From Borreliella afzelii (GTDB taxonomy: Bacteria; Spirochaetota; Spirochaetia; Borreliales; Borreliaceae): a stretch of 64,000 bases of DNA. This document shows, piece by piece, positions 37,047-45,878 of this stretch (its first letter is position 1; each line of letters starts with the position of its first letter). Made by a program: the position numbers and the translations under genes. Below the pieces are notes generated by a model. That model had not been told where the DNA came from. It did not search any database and saw nothing but the letters and a program-made list of their open reading frames with translations. The DNA is taken from positions 186,001-250,000 of the forward strand of contig NZ_JACHGM010000001.1 in assembly GCF_014202295.1 (NCBI RefSeq), in the 5' to 3' direction.

Positions 37047-37855
37047 TGGTTGTGAAAAAATTAATATTAATAATATACGCTATATTCTTATTAACATTTA
37101 GTATTATTCCTTTACTAATAATAATATTGCTAGGATTTTTAAATGAAAACCATGAATTTACAATCTACAATTTTATTGGACTTCTAAAACCAAGTTATCT
37201 TAGTATTTTTTCAAGGAGTCTAAAATTAGCAACAATAGCAACAATTTTCTGCATTTTAATAGGCTATCCTGCTGCCTGGCTAATCTCATTATCAAAAAAA
37301 AGTGCCCAAAACAAATTAATAATAATGATAATACTTCCCATGTGGATAAATACATTGCTTAGAACTTATGCCTGGATGAGAATACTTGGAAAAAACGGAT
37401 TCATCAACAACTTATTTGAAAAGATCGGAATTGGAAATTTGGATCTTCTTTACAATGAACAGGCTGTTACAATAGGAATGATATATAACTTTTTGCCTTT
37501 CATGATCTTACCAATATATACAGGATTTTTAAAAATTAAATCAGAATACATTGAAGCAGCACAAGATCTTGGAGCAAGAATGTGGCAAGTACTAATTTAT
37601 GTAAAAATACCCTTAACGCTTTCTTACCTGGCAACAGGAATAATTATGGTATTTATTCCTTCAATCACGGTATTTGTCATTTCAGATTTGCTAGGAGGCT
37701 CTAAACAAATTTTAATAGGAAATCTAATAAGCAAACAGTTCCTTTTCATAGAAGACTGGAATACTGGAGCTGCAATTTCATTTATTTTAATGTTAGTAAT
37801 ATTAATTTTTAACTTAATAATAATAAAATTAATGCAAAAAAATAATGGGAAATAA
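37046..37855 (+). CDS. potB: Spermidine/putrescine ABC transporter permease PotB
   Basis: This 269-residue inner-membrane permease has six predicted spans. The BPD_transp_1 EAA-loop is visible as EAAQDLGARMWQVLIYVKIP, which contacts PotA. The family phrase PMWINTLLRTYAWM is typical of PotB. The start ATG overlaps the potA stop by one base, and potC follows 3 bases after its own stop, so the genes are translationally coupled. The spans are rich in Ile and Leu, and the codon pattern matches its neighbours. Confidence 0.94.
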   Translation: MVVKKLILIIYAIFLLTFSIIPLLIIILLGFLNENHEFTIYNFIGLLKPSYLSIFSRSLKLATIATIFCILIGYPAAWLISLSKKSAQNKLIIMIILPMWINTLLRTYAWMRILGKNGFINNLFEKIGIGNLDLLYNEQAVTIGMIYNFLPFMILPIYTGFLKIKSEYIEAAQDLGARMWQVLIYVKIPLTLSYLATGIIMVFIPSITVFVISDLLGGSKQILIGNLISKQFLFIEDWNTGAAISFILMLVILIFNLIIIKLMQKNNGK

Positions 37856-37858
37856 GAT

Positions 37859-38650
37859 ATGTTTAGGGCCTTTAAAAACACCTTCTTATTTTTAATACTC
37901 AGCTTTATTTACCTCCCAATAATAATCTTGATAATTTATTCCTTTAACTCTGGTGATAGTGGATTTATATGGCAAGGATTTAGTCTAAAATGGTATAAAG
38001 AAATTTTTGCCTCAAGTCAAATTAAATCAGCAATATTTAACACCATTTTAATAGCTACAATCTCATCTTTGACCTCTGTTATTATTGGAATTATTGGAGC
38101 TTACGCAATCTACAAAGCAGAAAACAAAAAATTAAAAACAATACTATTATCAGTAAATAAAATAACAATAATTAATCCAGACATCGTAACAGGAATAAGC
38201 TTAATGACATTTTATTCTGCAATAAAAATGCAATTGGGATTTTCTACAATGCTCATCTCACATATAATTTTTTCAACACCATACGTAGTAATAATAATTT
38301 TACCTAAATTGTATTCTCTTCCTAACAATATTATTGATGCTGCAAAAGATCTTGGGGCCTCAGAAACTCAAATATTTTTCAATATAATTTATCCAGAAAT
38401 CGTTGGGAATATAGCAACTGGAGCTCTTATTGCCTTCACATTATCAATAGATGATTTTTTGATATCATTTTTCACTACTGGGCAAGGATTTAATAATTTA
38501 GCTATTTTAATAAACTCACTAACAAAAAGAGGTATCAAACCCGTCATAAATGCTATTTCTGCTATATTGTTTTTTACAATATTGAGCCTTTTGTTTATTA
38601 TTAATAAATTTATAGGAATTAAAAAATTAACAACAGATGCTGAGCTTTAA
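37859..38650 (+). CDS. potC: Spermidine/putrescine ABC transporter permease PotC
   Basis: This 263-residue permease forms the channel with PotB. It shows YLPIIILIIYSFNSG near the start, the GFSLKWYKEIF motif, and the EAA-loop DAAKDLGASETQIFFNIIYP. Sequence near the end (FTLSIDDFLISFFTTG) is typical for PotC. The ATG at 37859 lies 3 bases after potB. The gene ends 19 bases before the chosen potD start. Confidence 0.94.
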   Translation: MFRAFKNTFLFLILSFIYLPIIILIIYSFNSGDSGFIWQGFSLKWYKEIFASSQIKSAIFNTILIATISSLTSVIIGIIGAYAIYKAENKKLKTILLSVNKITIINPDIVTGISLMTFYSAIKMQLGFSTMLISHIIFSTPYVVIIILPKLYSLPNNIIDAAKDLGASETQIFFNIIYPEIVGNIATGALIAFTLSIDDFLISFFTTGQGFNNLAILINSLTKRGIKPVINAISAILFFTILSLLFIINKFIGIKKLTTDAEL

Positions 38651-38669
38651 AATAAAAAAAGGAGTACTT

Positions 38670-39716
38670 ATGAAAAAAATTTTTATATTAATAGCAATTC
38701 TTATAACTTTTGCTTGCACCCAAAAAGACACAATAACTTTAAACGTATTTAATTGGGCAGAATATATTGACGAGACTTTATTAGATCAATTTGAAAAGGA
38801 AAATAATATAAAAATTAATTATGAAATCTTTCATAACAATGAAGAAATGATAGCCAAATTTAACACCACAAAGAACTACTACGATATAATAGTTCCATCA
38901 GAATATTTAATCCAAGAATTAATAGATGAAGACAAAATTGAAAAATTAGATTACTCAAAATTACCAAATGTAACGAAAAATATTACTCAAAATCTCACAA
39001 ACCTAGAACATGATCCTGGCAATCTTTATTCAGTTCCAGCTTACTGGGGATTAATGGGCATACTTTACAATAAAACCAAAATAGATTTAAATGACATGCA
39101 AGGTTTTGATATACTATTTAATAAAAAATATAATAAAGAGATTACAATGCTAGATTCCCCTAAAGACAATATTGGGGTTGCTCTAAAAAAACTTGGATAC
39201 TCAATAAATGAAGACAATACAGATAAAATCAAAGAAGCTGGTGAACTTTTAAAAATTCAAAATCCACTATTAATCGGATATTTCTCAGATGTGCCTGCAA
39301 AATCATTAATGCTAAATGGAGAAGCATCTATTCAACTTACATGGAGTGGTGAAGCACAAAGCGCTATGCTAAAAGATAAAAACTTGGATTTTTATGCACC
39401 AGAAAACACCAATCTATGGATAGACGCATTTGTAATTCCTATTGATGCTCCAAATAAAAACTTGGCTTATAAATTTATAAACTTTCTATACGACAATGAA
39501 CCATCTTATAAAAATTTCAAAGCAACTAGATATAATTCTCCAAATAAAAATGTAATAAAAAGAATAGAAGAAGAAGCAAAAAATAATCCCGAAATGAAAT
39601 TATATTTAGAAGAAAAATTTTCACCAAAAGATTTTTCCAAATTTGAAATTTTTAAAAAAATACCTAAAAAGGTAAAAGAAGAAATACTCAAAATATATTT
39701 AAATCTATCTTCTTAA
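38670..39716 (+). CDS. potD: Spermidine/putrescine-binding lipoprotein PotD
   Basis: This 348-residue substrate-binding lipoprotein captures polyamines outside the inner membrane. The frame opens at 38637, but GGAG lies 6 bases before the ATG at 38670, which starts a lipoprotein signal (MKKIFILIAILITFACTQKD) with Cys16 as the lipidation site. The mature protein shows PotD features: LNVFNWAEYIDETLLDQFE, SVPAYWGLMGILYNK, and the ligand-contact region IQLTWSGEAQSAM. It is the last gene of the operon and is followed by a strong terminator. Confidence 0.95.
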   Translation: MKKIFILIAILITFACTQKDTITLNVFNWAEYIDETLLDQFEKENNIKINYEIFHNNEEMIAKFNTTKNYYDIIVPSEYLIQELIDEDKIEKLDYSKLPNVTKNITQNLTNLEHDPGNLYSVPAYWGLMGILYNKTKIDLNDMQGFDILFNKKYNKEITMLDSPKDNIGVALKKLGYSINEDNTDKIKEAGELLKIQNPLLIGYFSDVPAKSLMLNGEASIQLTWSGEAQSAMLKDKNLDFYAPENTNLWIDAFVIPIDAPNKNLAYKFINFLYDNEPSYKNFKATRYNSPNKNVIKRIEEEAKNNPEMKLYLEEKFSPKDFSKFEIFKKIPKKVKEEILKIYLNLSS

Positions 39717-39732
39717 ATACTTAAACAAAAAC

Positions 39733-39769
39733 AATCTTAAAAGCTTCCATTTTAGAAGCTTTTAAGATT
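39733..39769. terminator. Bidirectional terminator between potD and nhaC
   Basis: A perfect 15-bp stem pairs 39733-39747 with 39755-39769 around the 7-base loop CATTTTA. On the plus strand TTTT follows, and on the minus strand a T-run follows (TTGTTTTTG). The right arm includes the last codons and stop of the minus-strand antiporter gene. It is one of the strongest stem-loops in the window. Confidence 0.85.
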
Positions 39770-41117
39770 TTTGGCTATTATTTAAAAAAGATCTAAATAT
39801 TAATTTTATATCAAGTCCAATTATAGACAAAGCAATCAATAAGACTAGAAATCCTTGATAAATTAAAAATGGAAAAATGTCAAAAGGAGAAAGCTTGCCC
39901 TTTGTAAAATCTACAAGAGCTATAACATGCATACTATGAGGTAAAATACTTAAAAAAAAGCACGAAGACATACAAAGTAAAGCAGCAATGCGTTTTGAGT
40001 TTAAATTATTCTCAATAGTTATTGATCTTACAACAGAACCACTCATTAAAATAGCAAGCCCATTATTTGCAAGAAACACAGTCAAAATACCAACTAAAAA
40101 CACAATTACAAATTCCGAAGTTCTTTTAGACTTTGACATTTTTTGCAATTTTAATAGTAACCAATCAAACCCTCCATACTTAATTGCCATATAAGAAATT
40201 CCGCCTGTAAAAACAACAAGAATAAACATTTCACCTAAACCTAAAAATCCTTCATTAATTTTTTTAGCCAGCAATAAAAAAGTAACATCTGAATAATAAA
40301 TTCCAATAATACCAGCAACAACAATACCTAAAAATAGGGCCAAAAATACATCAAAACCTGAAATTGCAACAACCATAACAAAAATATATGGAATAATTTT
40401 AAAAAAATTTATCTCACTAGGCTCAACAATAAAGTTACTGGTTTTACTATAATAAGAACCTAAAAATGCAAAAACAATGCTTGCTAAAATTGCTGCTGGA
40501 AACGTATAAAAAGCTCCATTTTTAAAAACATCAACAATATTAACCTTTTGAGTATGACTTGAAATAATAGGGGTATCTGATATTAAAGACATATTGTCTC
40601 CAAATGCACCAGCACTAAGAATAGCACCAGCAACCAATGGAAGAGAAATGTTTACCTTATCTGCAAGTTCCAAAGCAATAGGAGCAACAGCAACAATAGT
40701 TCCCATAAAGCTTCCAGTAGAAAAAGACAAAAAAAGAGTAATCAAAAAAATGCCACATACTAGCAAATTCAATGGAACATATTTAAGACCAATATTTACT
40801 ACAGCCTCAACACTTCCTATTTCTTTGCAAACAGCAGAAAAAGCACCAGATAACATAAATATTAAAGATATAAAAATAACATCTTGTTGCGCACACCCCT
40901 CAATAAATTTATTCATTTTTGCTAAAAAAGATCCCCTAAAAAAAATAAATGTCAAAACAATAGCAATAAACATAGCAAATATGGGGGGCATTTGATAAAA
41001 TGCCCTTTCTACACCATTAAGATAAAGAACAAGTCCTGTGCCAATATAAATCCCTATAAAAAGAAAAAAAGGGGTAAGTCCCCAAAAATTTGGAACTATA
41101 TTATTTTCTCTTTCCAA
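39762..41117 (-). CDS. nhaC: Na+/H+ antiporter NhaC family (copy 2)
   Basis: This inner-membrane antiporter (451 residues from the chosen start) has about twelve hydrophobic spans. NhaC-family phrases include FSTGSFMGTIVAVAPIALEL, GAILSAGAFGDNMSLISDTP and LVVFTGGISYMAIKYGG. The open frame begins with a TTG at 41123, but that codon sits almost on the AGGAGG. The next TTG (41117) is 7 bases away, and its product (MERENNIVPNFWG) lines up with the start of the neighbouring paralogue (MENIEVRVHPNFFG). It probably exchanges Na+ or another solute with H+; a malate/lactate-type antiporter is possible. It shares a terminator with potD. Confidence 0.88.
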   Translation of the reverse strand: MERENNIVPNFWGLTPFFLFIGIYIGTGLVLYLNGVERAFYQMPPIFAMFIAIVLTFIFFRGSFLAKMNKFIEGCAQQDVIFISLIFMLSGAFSAVCKEIGSVEAVVNIGLKYVPLNLLVCGIFLITLFLSFSTGSFMGTIVAVAPIALELADKVNISLPLVAGAILSAGAFGDNMSLISDTPIISSHTQKVNIVDVFKNGAFYTFPAAILASIVFAFLGSYYSKTSNFIVEPSEINFFKIIPYIFVMVVAISGFDVFLALFLGIVVAGIIGIYYSDVTFLLLAKKINEGFLGLGEMFILVVFTGGISYMAIKYGGFDWLLLKLQKMSKSKRTSEFVIVFLVGILTVFLANNGLAILMSGSVVRSITIENNLNSKRIAALLCMSSCFFLSILPHSMHVIALVDFTKGKLSPFDIFPFLIYQGFLVLLIALSIIGLDIKLIFRSFLNNSQKS

Positions 41118-41216
41118 TTTCAAACCTCCTAAATCATATAATACAATTAAAAATAATTTATTCTAAATAAAATCAATACAAATTGAACAATGCAAATCTT
41201 AAAATTTTCAAAATTT

Positions 41217-42560
41217 TTATTTTTTTAGAAAATATAAAAAAAATCTTTTTATATCAATTCCCAAAATAGATAAAATAACAAAAACCAATAAAAATCCAAA
41301 ATAAACTAAAAATGGTAAAATGCTAATTGGAGACACAAGGCCATTTGAAAAGCCTACTAAAATAATCATTTGAGCACCATAGGGAATAATGCCTTGAAAA
41401 ATACAAGAGAACATATCTAAAATAGAAGCACTTCTTTGAAAGCTAATGTTATTTTCAAAAGCTATCTTTTTTGCTACTTTACCGCAAATAAGTATGGCAA
41501 TTGTATTATTAGCAAGAAAAACGTCAACTATTGAAACAAAAGCCCCAATAGAAAATTCAGCTGAACTTTTTCCCCTAATCAAAGATTTCAATTTAATAAG
41601 CAACCATTTGAAACCTCCATTATGAATCGTAGCAAAAGAAACTCCCCCTGTTAAAATTGAGAGAAAAATTAAATCTGCCATATTTAAAAACCCTTTATTA
41701 ATGTTTTTCATTACATCTAGAAAATATAAATCACCATACAAAACACTAATAAGACATATAGAAAAAATACCTGAAAAAAGAACTAAAAAAACATTCATTC
41801 TAGCCAAAGAAAAAAATATAATTATTAAATAAGGCACCGTTTTCAACAAATCTATTGAACCTTCATATGAAAAGTTCGTAGTATTAAGCAAATTTCCAGA
41901 AAGAAAGAAAAAAGAAAAAAAAGTTAGTATAGCAGATGGAAAAGCATAAAAACTACTACTAATAAAAACATCTAAGATACTACTGCCTTGAGTTCGACTA
42001 GAAACAATAGTTGTATCTGATATTAAAGAAAGATTGTCTCCAAACATAGCTCCACACATTACAGATGCTGCTATTAAATTTGGATTAATATTGCTTTTAA
42101 CAGCAATATTAAAAGCAATAGGAGCAATTGCAACAATAGATCCAACAGAAGTACCCGCAGAAAAAGAAAGAAAACAGGTTATAAAAAATATACCCGAAAC
42201 AATCCAATTGGGATTAATATATTTAATCCCCAAATTTGCTACAGTTTCAACACAACCTATTTCTCTGCAAAGAGAAGAGAAAGCTCCTGAAAGCATAAAA
42301 ATAAGACACATTAGTATAATGTCGTACTGAGCAGCCCCTTTAATAAATATGTGAATTTTATCGGAAAATTTTCCTTTAAACAACAAAAAACAAACAATAG
42401 AAGCGAAAAACATTGCAACGCTAGCTGGCAGTTGATAAAAGGCCATTTCTACACCAAGAACCCCTAAATAAATCCCTGTGCCTAAATACATAATAATAAA
42501 AACAAAAAAGGGAACGAGTCCAAAAAAATTTGGATGAACTCTTACTTCAATATTTTCCAT
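41217..42560 (-). CDS. nhaC: Na+/H+ antiporter NhaC family (copy 1)
   Basis: This is a 447-residue paralogue of the next gene, arranged in tandem 99 bases upstream of it. Corresponding motifs are FSAGTSVGSIVAIAPIAFNI, VMCGAMFGDNLSLISDTTIV and ILTGGVSFATIHNGG. The ATG at 42560 is preferred to the one at 42566, because AAGGA ends 5 bases before it whereas it overlaps the other. The two copies have clearly diverged (by eye roughly half identical), so they are an old duplication that may differ in substrate. Both keep the GDN-SLISDT core thought to carry the ion. Confidence 0.87.
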   Translation of the reverse strand: MENIEVRVHPNFFGLVPFFVFIIMYLGTGIYLGVLGVEMAFYQLPASVAMFFASIVCFLLFKGKFSDKIHIFIKGAAQYDIILMCLIFMLSGAFSSLCREIGCVETVANLGIKYINPNWIVSGIFFITCFLSFSAGTSVGSIVAIAPIAFNIAVKSNINPNLIAASVMCGAMFGDNLSLISDTTIVSSRTQGSSILDVFISSSFYAFPSAILTFFSFFFLSGNLLNTTNFSYEGSIDLLKTVPYLIIIFFSLARMNVFLVLFSGIFSICLISVLYGDLYFLDVMKNINKGFLNMADLIFLSILTGGVSFATIHNGGFKWLLIKLKSLIRGKSSAEFSIGAFVSIVDVFLANNTIAILICGKVAKKIAFENNISFQRSASILDMFSCIFQGIIPYGAQMIILVGFSNGLVSPISILPFLVYFGFLLVFVILSILGIDIKRFFLYFLKK

Positions 42561-42628
42561 ATACATCCTTTAAATATAAGCACTGCTTTTCAAAAAAGAT
42601 TACTTATATTTTTTAAATAATAACGCAA

Positions 42629-42659
42629 ATTATTAATCGATACATAAATTTACAGTCAA
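42629..42659 (-). promoter_or_regulatory. Weak candidate promoter of the nhaC pair
   Basis: On the minus strand TTGACT (42654-42659) and AATAAT (42629-42634) are 19 bases apart, about 70 bases upstream of the first nhaC start. The -35 box is good; the spacing is long, so the assignment is tentative. Confidence 0.3.
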
Positions 42660-42705
42660 CCCAAAGACAAAAATCACTAATTCCCTTTAAATATTTAAAA
42701 AGAAA

Positions 42706-42730
42706 AATAAAATTTATCAAAAATTTTATT
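42706..42730 (-). terminator. AT-only hairpin in the 300-base gap downstream of zwf
   Basis: A perfect 10-bp A/T stem pairs 42706-42715 with 42721-42730 around ATCAA. On the minus strand it is followed by a T-rich tract (TTTCTTTTT), so it could end zwf transcripts about 130 bases after the stop. The rest of the gap 42561-42860, the longest gene-free stretch here, holds only AT-rich sequence and the weak promoter listed separately. Confidence 0.4.
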
Positions 42731-42860
42731 ACTAAGTTGTAAGAAATAAAAATCTAATAAAGCTAGATGTTAAATTACAAATAAGATAAGCGTTAAAAAT
42801 GAATAGAAATAAATTCTATAAAAAATTTTAAATTATTTGTCTTTTTAAAAACCTGGAAAA

Positions 42861-44297
42861 TTAAATTCTCCGCCAAAAATGATCTTTTTCTAAAATAGAA
42901 TCTATCTCTTTTGGACCTTCAGATCCATAAAAATAATTACAAATTTCAATATCTGCCCATTTATTTGCAATATCTGAAACAAACTCCCAAGAACTTTCAA
43001 TCTCATCACTTGTAGCATACAAAGTACCATCCCCTAAAAAAGCGTCTAACAATAAACGCTCATAAGCCTCATCAAACAATCTTTTAAATGTCCCGTGATA
43101 TGAAAACTCCATATTAGCAGTTTGAATTTCATAATTATATCCGGGTTTCTTGGTATTAAATTTAATTTCAATCCCATCTCTTGGTTGAATCCTAAATATT
43201 AAAGCATTGGAAAAATCAACAGAACTATTATTAAAAAGAGTAAAGCTTGGTTTTTTAAATTGAATATATATTTCTGAAAATTTCCTAGCAAGACCTTTGC
43301 CAGTCCTAAGATAAAAAGGAACACCAGACCAGCGCCAATTATTAATAAACACTTTCATAGCTAAATAAGTTTCAGTATTTGAATTTTCCAAAGATTCTGA
43401 TTCATCTTTATAGCCTTTTTTAAAAACTCCTTGAACCTGTGAGCCTATATATTGCCCCTTAACAATGCAATTCTTAATATCCTCTTTGCTAATTTTCCTC
43501 AAACTTTTTAAAACTTTTACTTTCTCATCATGAATAAACTCAGAATCAAATTTAATAGGAGATTCCATTGCAACAAGACTTAACAATTGTAAAATATGAT
43601 TTTGAACCATATCCTTTAAAGCTCCAACAGAATCGTAATACTCCGCTCTTCCATCAAGACCTAATTCTTCTGCCACCGTAATCTGAATAAAATCTACATA
43701 ACGATTATTCCAAATATTTTCAAAAATAGAATTGCCAAATCTAAATGTAAAAATATTTTGAACCGTTTCTTTACCTAAATAGTGATCTATTCTATAAATT
43801 TGATCTTCTCTAAAAGCAGAATAAAGCAAGCTATTTAATTTTTTAGCTGTCTCAAGACTAGAACCAAAGGGCTTCTCAAGAACTATTTTTGACAAAGTCA
43901 ATTCTTCAGTTAAAAAACACTTTTTCAGATGATTAATTATTGGTCCATAAAATGTAGGAGAAGTCGAAAGATAATATATTGTCTCTCGATTTTTATCTAA
44001 AAATTTAAATAATTTTATATAAGGCTCCTTTTCATTAAAATCACCAAATACATAAATAAAGAAATTTAAAAAAATTTCAATCAAAGAATCGGTCTCTTCC
44101 TGCCACAAAGAATCTTTAATATATAATCTAAATTCTTTATCTGTAAAGACTTTGCGAGAAAAACCAATAACCCTAAAATTGCTAATACATTTATTTTTAA
44201 ACAAATTAAAAAGTGAGGGAATAAGTTTTTTTCTAGACAAATTCCCGGTAACTCCAAAAATTACAATATCAAAATTAGAAACGCTTCTTTCTTTCAT
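42861..44297 (-). CDS. zwf: Glucose-6-phosphate 1-dehydrogenase
   Basis: This 478-residue enzyme oxidises glucose 6-phosphate to 6-phosphogluconolactone, making NADPH. The dinucleotide fold shows GVTGNLSRKKLIPSLF (residues 15-30). The substrate-site motif RIDHYLGKE is intact, with the catalytic His, and is preceded by EKPFGSSLETAK. FRTGKGL-like YLRTGKGLARK is also present. The length is normal. It is transcribed alone, divergently from pncB, across 132 bases. With rpiA it supplies the oxidative entry to the pentose phosphate pathway. Confidence 0.96.
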   Translation of the reverse strand: MKERSVSNFDIVIFGVTGNLSRKKLIPSLFNLFKNKCISNFRVIGFSRKVFTDKEFRLYIKDSLWQEETDSLIEIFLNFFIYVFGDFNEKEPYIKLFKFLDKNRETIYYLSTSPTFYGPIINHLKKCFLTEELTLSKIVLEKPFGSSLETAKKLNSLLYSAFREDQIYRIDHYLGKETVQNIFTFRFGNSIFENIWNNRYVDFIQITVAEELGLDGRAEYYDSVGALKDMVQNHILQLLSLVAMESPIKFDSEFIHDEKVKVLKSLRKISKEDIKNCIVKGQYIGSQVQGVFKKGYKDESESLENSNTETYLAMKVFINNWRWSGVPFYLRTGKGLARKFSEIYIQFKKPSFTLFNNSSVDFSNALIFRIQPRDGIEIKFNTKKPGYNYEIQTANMEFSYHGTFKRLFDEAYERLLLDAFLGDGTLYATSDEIESSWEFVSDIANKWADIEICNYFYGSEGPKEIDSILEKDHFWRRI

Positions 44298-44429
44298 ATA
44301 ATCTGGTCCAATCTGATCAACTTATTATATATTACAAAAATATATCCATAAATATGAACAAATAAATAAAAATTAAGCTCAAATTAAATACCATTTTTTT
44401 ACAAACAAAATTAGTATATAATAAGGAGA

Positions 44430-45875
44430 ATGAAAAATCTATCACTATTTACAGATTTTTATGAAATTTCAATGATGAATGCTTATTTTACAAAAGGCAT
44501 TAATCCTAAAGCAAAATTTGAAGTTTTTTTTAGAAAAACACCGTTTAAAAATGGCTATATTGTTCTAGCTGGGATACATTCATTAATTAATGAATTAAAA
44601 AATATTCGTTTTAATGAAAATGAACTTAAATATTTAAAAAGCTTGAATATATTGGATAAACAATTTTTAAACTTTCTCAGAGAATTTAAACTAAACATAA
44701 AAATAAGCTCAATAGAAGAAGGTCGCCTAGTTTTCCCCTACACACCAGTAGTTGTGATTGAAGGGCATTTAATAGAATTGCTATTAATAGAAGGACTAGT
44801 TTTAAATATAATAAACTTTGAAAGTTTAATAGCAACAAAAACCGCAAGAATAAAAGAATCGGGTGCAAAAATTTTAGCAGAACTTGGGTTAAGAAGAGCA
44901 CAAGGAATAAATGGAGCACTCTCTGCTAGCAAAGCTGCCTACATAGGAGGAGCAGATTTTACAAGCAATATGCTTGCTGGATATAAGTACAATATACCAA
45001 TCACAGGAACAATGGCTCATAGTTGGGTAATGAGTTTTGAAAACGAAGAGCAAGCATTCAGAGAATATGCAAAAACATATCCAAACAAAGTAAGTTTATT
45101 AATTGATACTTACGACACACTTAACAGTGGATTAAAAAATGCTATTAAAATATTCAAGGAATTCAAACAAGAGGAAAAAAACAATTTTTCAATAAGAATT
45201 GACAGCGGAGATCTTGAATATTTAAGTAAAGCAATAAGAAAAGAATTAAACCAAAATGGCTTAAGTCACGTAAAAATTATTGCATCTAATGAGCTTGATG
45301 AAAATATTATCATGTACTTAAATTCAATAAATGCTCCAATTGATATTTGGGGCGTTGGAACAAATTTAGTTACAGCAAAAGGAGATCCAAATCTTTCAGG
45401 AGTATATAAAATGATTTCTATAGAAAAAAATGGAAAATTTATACCAAAAATAAAAATATCAAATAACGCAGAAAAATCAACATTACCTGCACAAAAAGAA
45501 GTTGCAAGAATTTATTTAAAAGGTCAAATGATCTTTGATTTTATATTTTTAAAAGAAGAAAAAGATAAAATAAAAGATCATCTAAATTCAAGAAAAGAAT
45601 TTACCATTTTTCATCCAATACAAGATAACGTTTCTAAAATCATCAAGCAATATGACGATTTTGAATTTTTGATTAACACTGTCTTAGAAAATGGAACACT
45701 TCACAAAGGCTATGAATCTAGTTTAAATAAAATTAGGAATAAAGCTAAGCTTGACTTAAGCAAGCTTGAACATACATACAGAAGAATAATTAATCCTCAC
45801 ATATATAAAGTGAGCATCAGTAAAAACTTAAGAAAATTAAGAAACAAGCTCACAAAAGATAATAAAAGCAATTAA
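44430..45875 (+). CDS. pncB: Nicotinate phosphoribosyltransferase
   Basis: This 481-residue enzyme joins nicotinate to PRPP, the first step of NAD salvage. The family opening is SLFTDFYEISMMNAYF. Substrate-site phrases are FRKTPFKNGYIVLAG, ELGLRRAQGINGAL, GTMAHSWVMSF and SIRIDSGDLEYLS. WGVGTNLVTA marks the phosphoribosyl region near residue 310. AAGGAG lies immediately upstream of the ATG. recC follows 3 bases after the stop, so pncB may be co-transcribed with recCBD. An older generic annotation of pncB-like genes as pre-B-cell factor homologues does not apply. Confidence 0.93.
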   Translation: MKNLSLFTDFYEISMMNAYFTKGINPKAKFEVFFRKTPFKNGYIVLAGIHSLINELKNIRFNENELKYLKSLNILDKQFLNFLREFKLNIKISSIEEGRLVFPYTPVVVIEGHLIELLLIEGLVLNIINFESLIATKTARIKESGAKILAELGLRRAQGINGALSASKAAYIGGADFTSNMLAGYKYNIPITGTMAHSWVMSFENEEQAFREYAKTYPNKVSLLIDTYDTLNSGLKNAIKIFKEFKQEEKNNFSIRIDSGDLEYLSKAIRKELNQNGLSHVKIIASNELDENIIMYLNSINAPIDIWGVGTNLVTAKGDPNLSGVYKMISIEKNGKFIPKIKISNNAEKSTLPAQKEVARIYLKGQMIFDFIFLKEEKDKIKDHLNSRKEFTIFHPIQDNVSKIIKQYDDFEFLINTVLENGTLHKGYESSLNKIRNKAKLDLSKLEHTYRRIINPHIYKVSISKNLRKLRNKLTKDNKSN

Positions 45876-45878
45876 TCT

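Noticed and set aside
40594-40995. 133-codon plus-strand frame opposite nhaC
   Set aside because: Antisense shadow of a membrane protein gene; no start signal or recognisable domain.
44417-44422. TATAAT directly before the pncB ribosome binding site
   Set aside because: Its -35 position is only a T-run, and transcription would start after the ribosome binding site, so chance in AT-rich sequence is likely.
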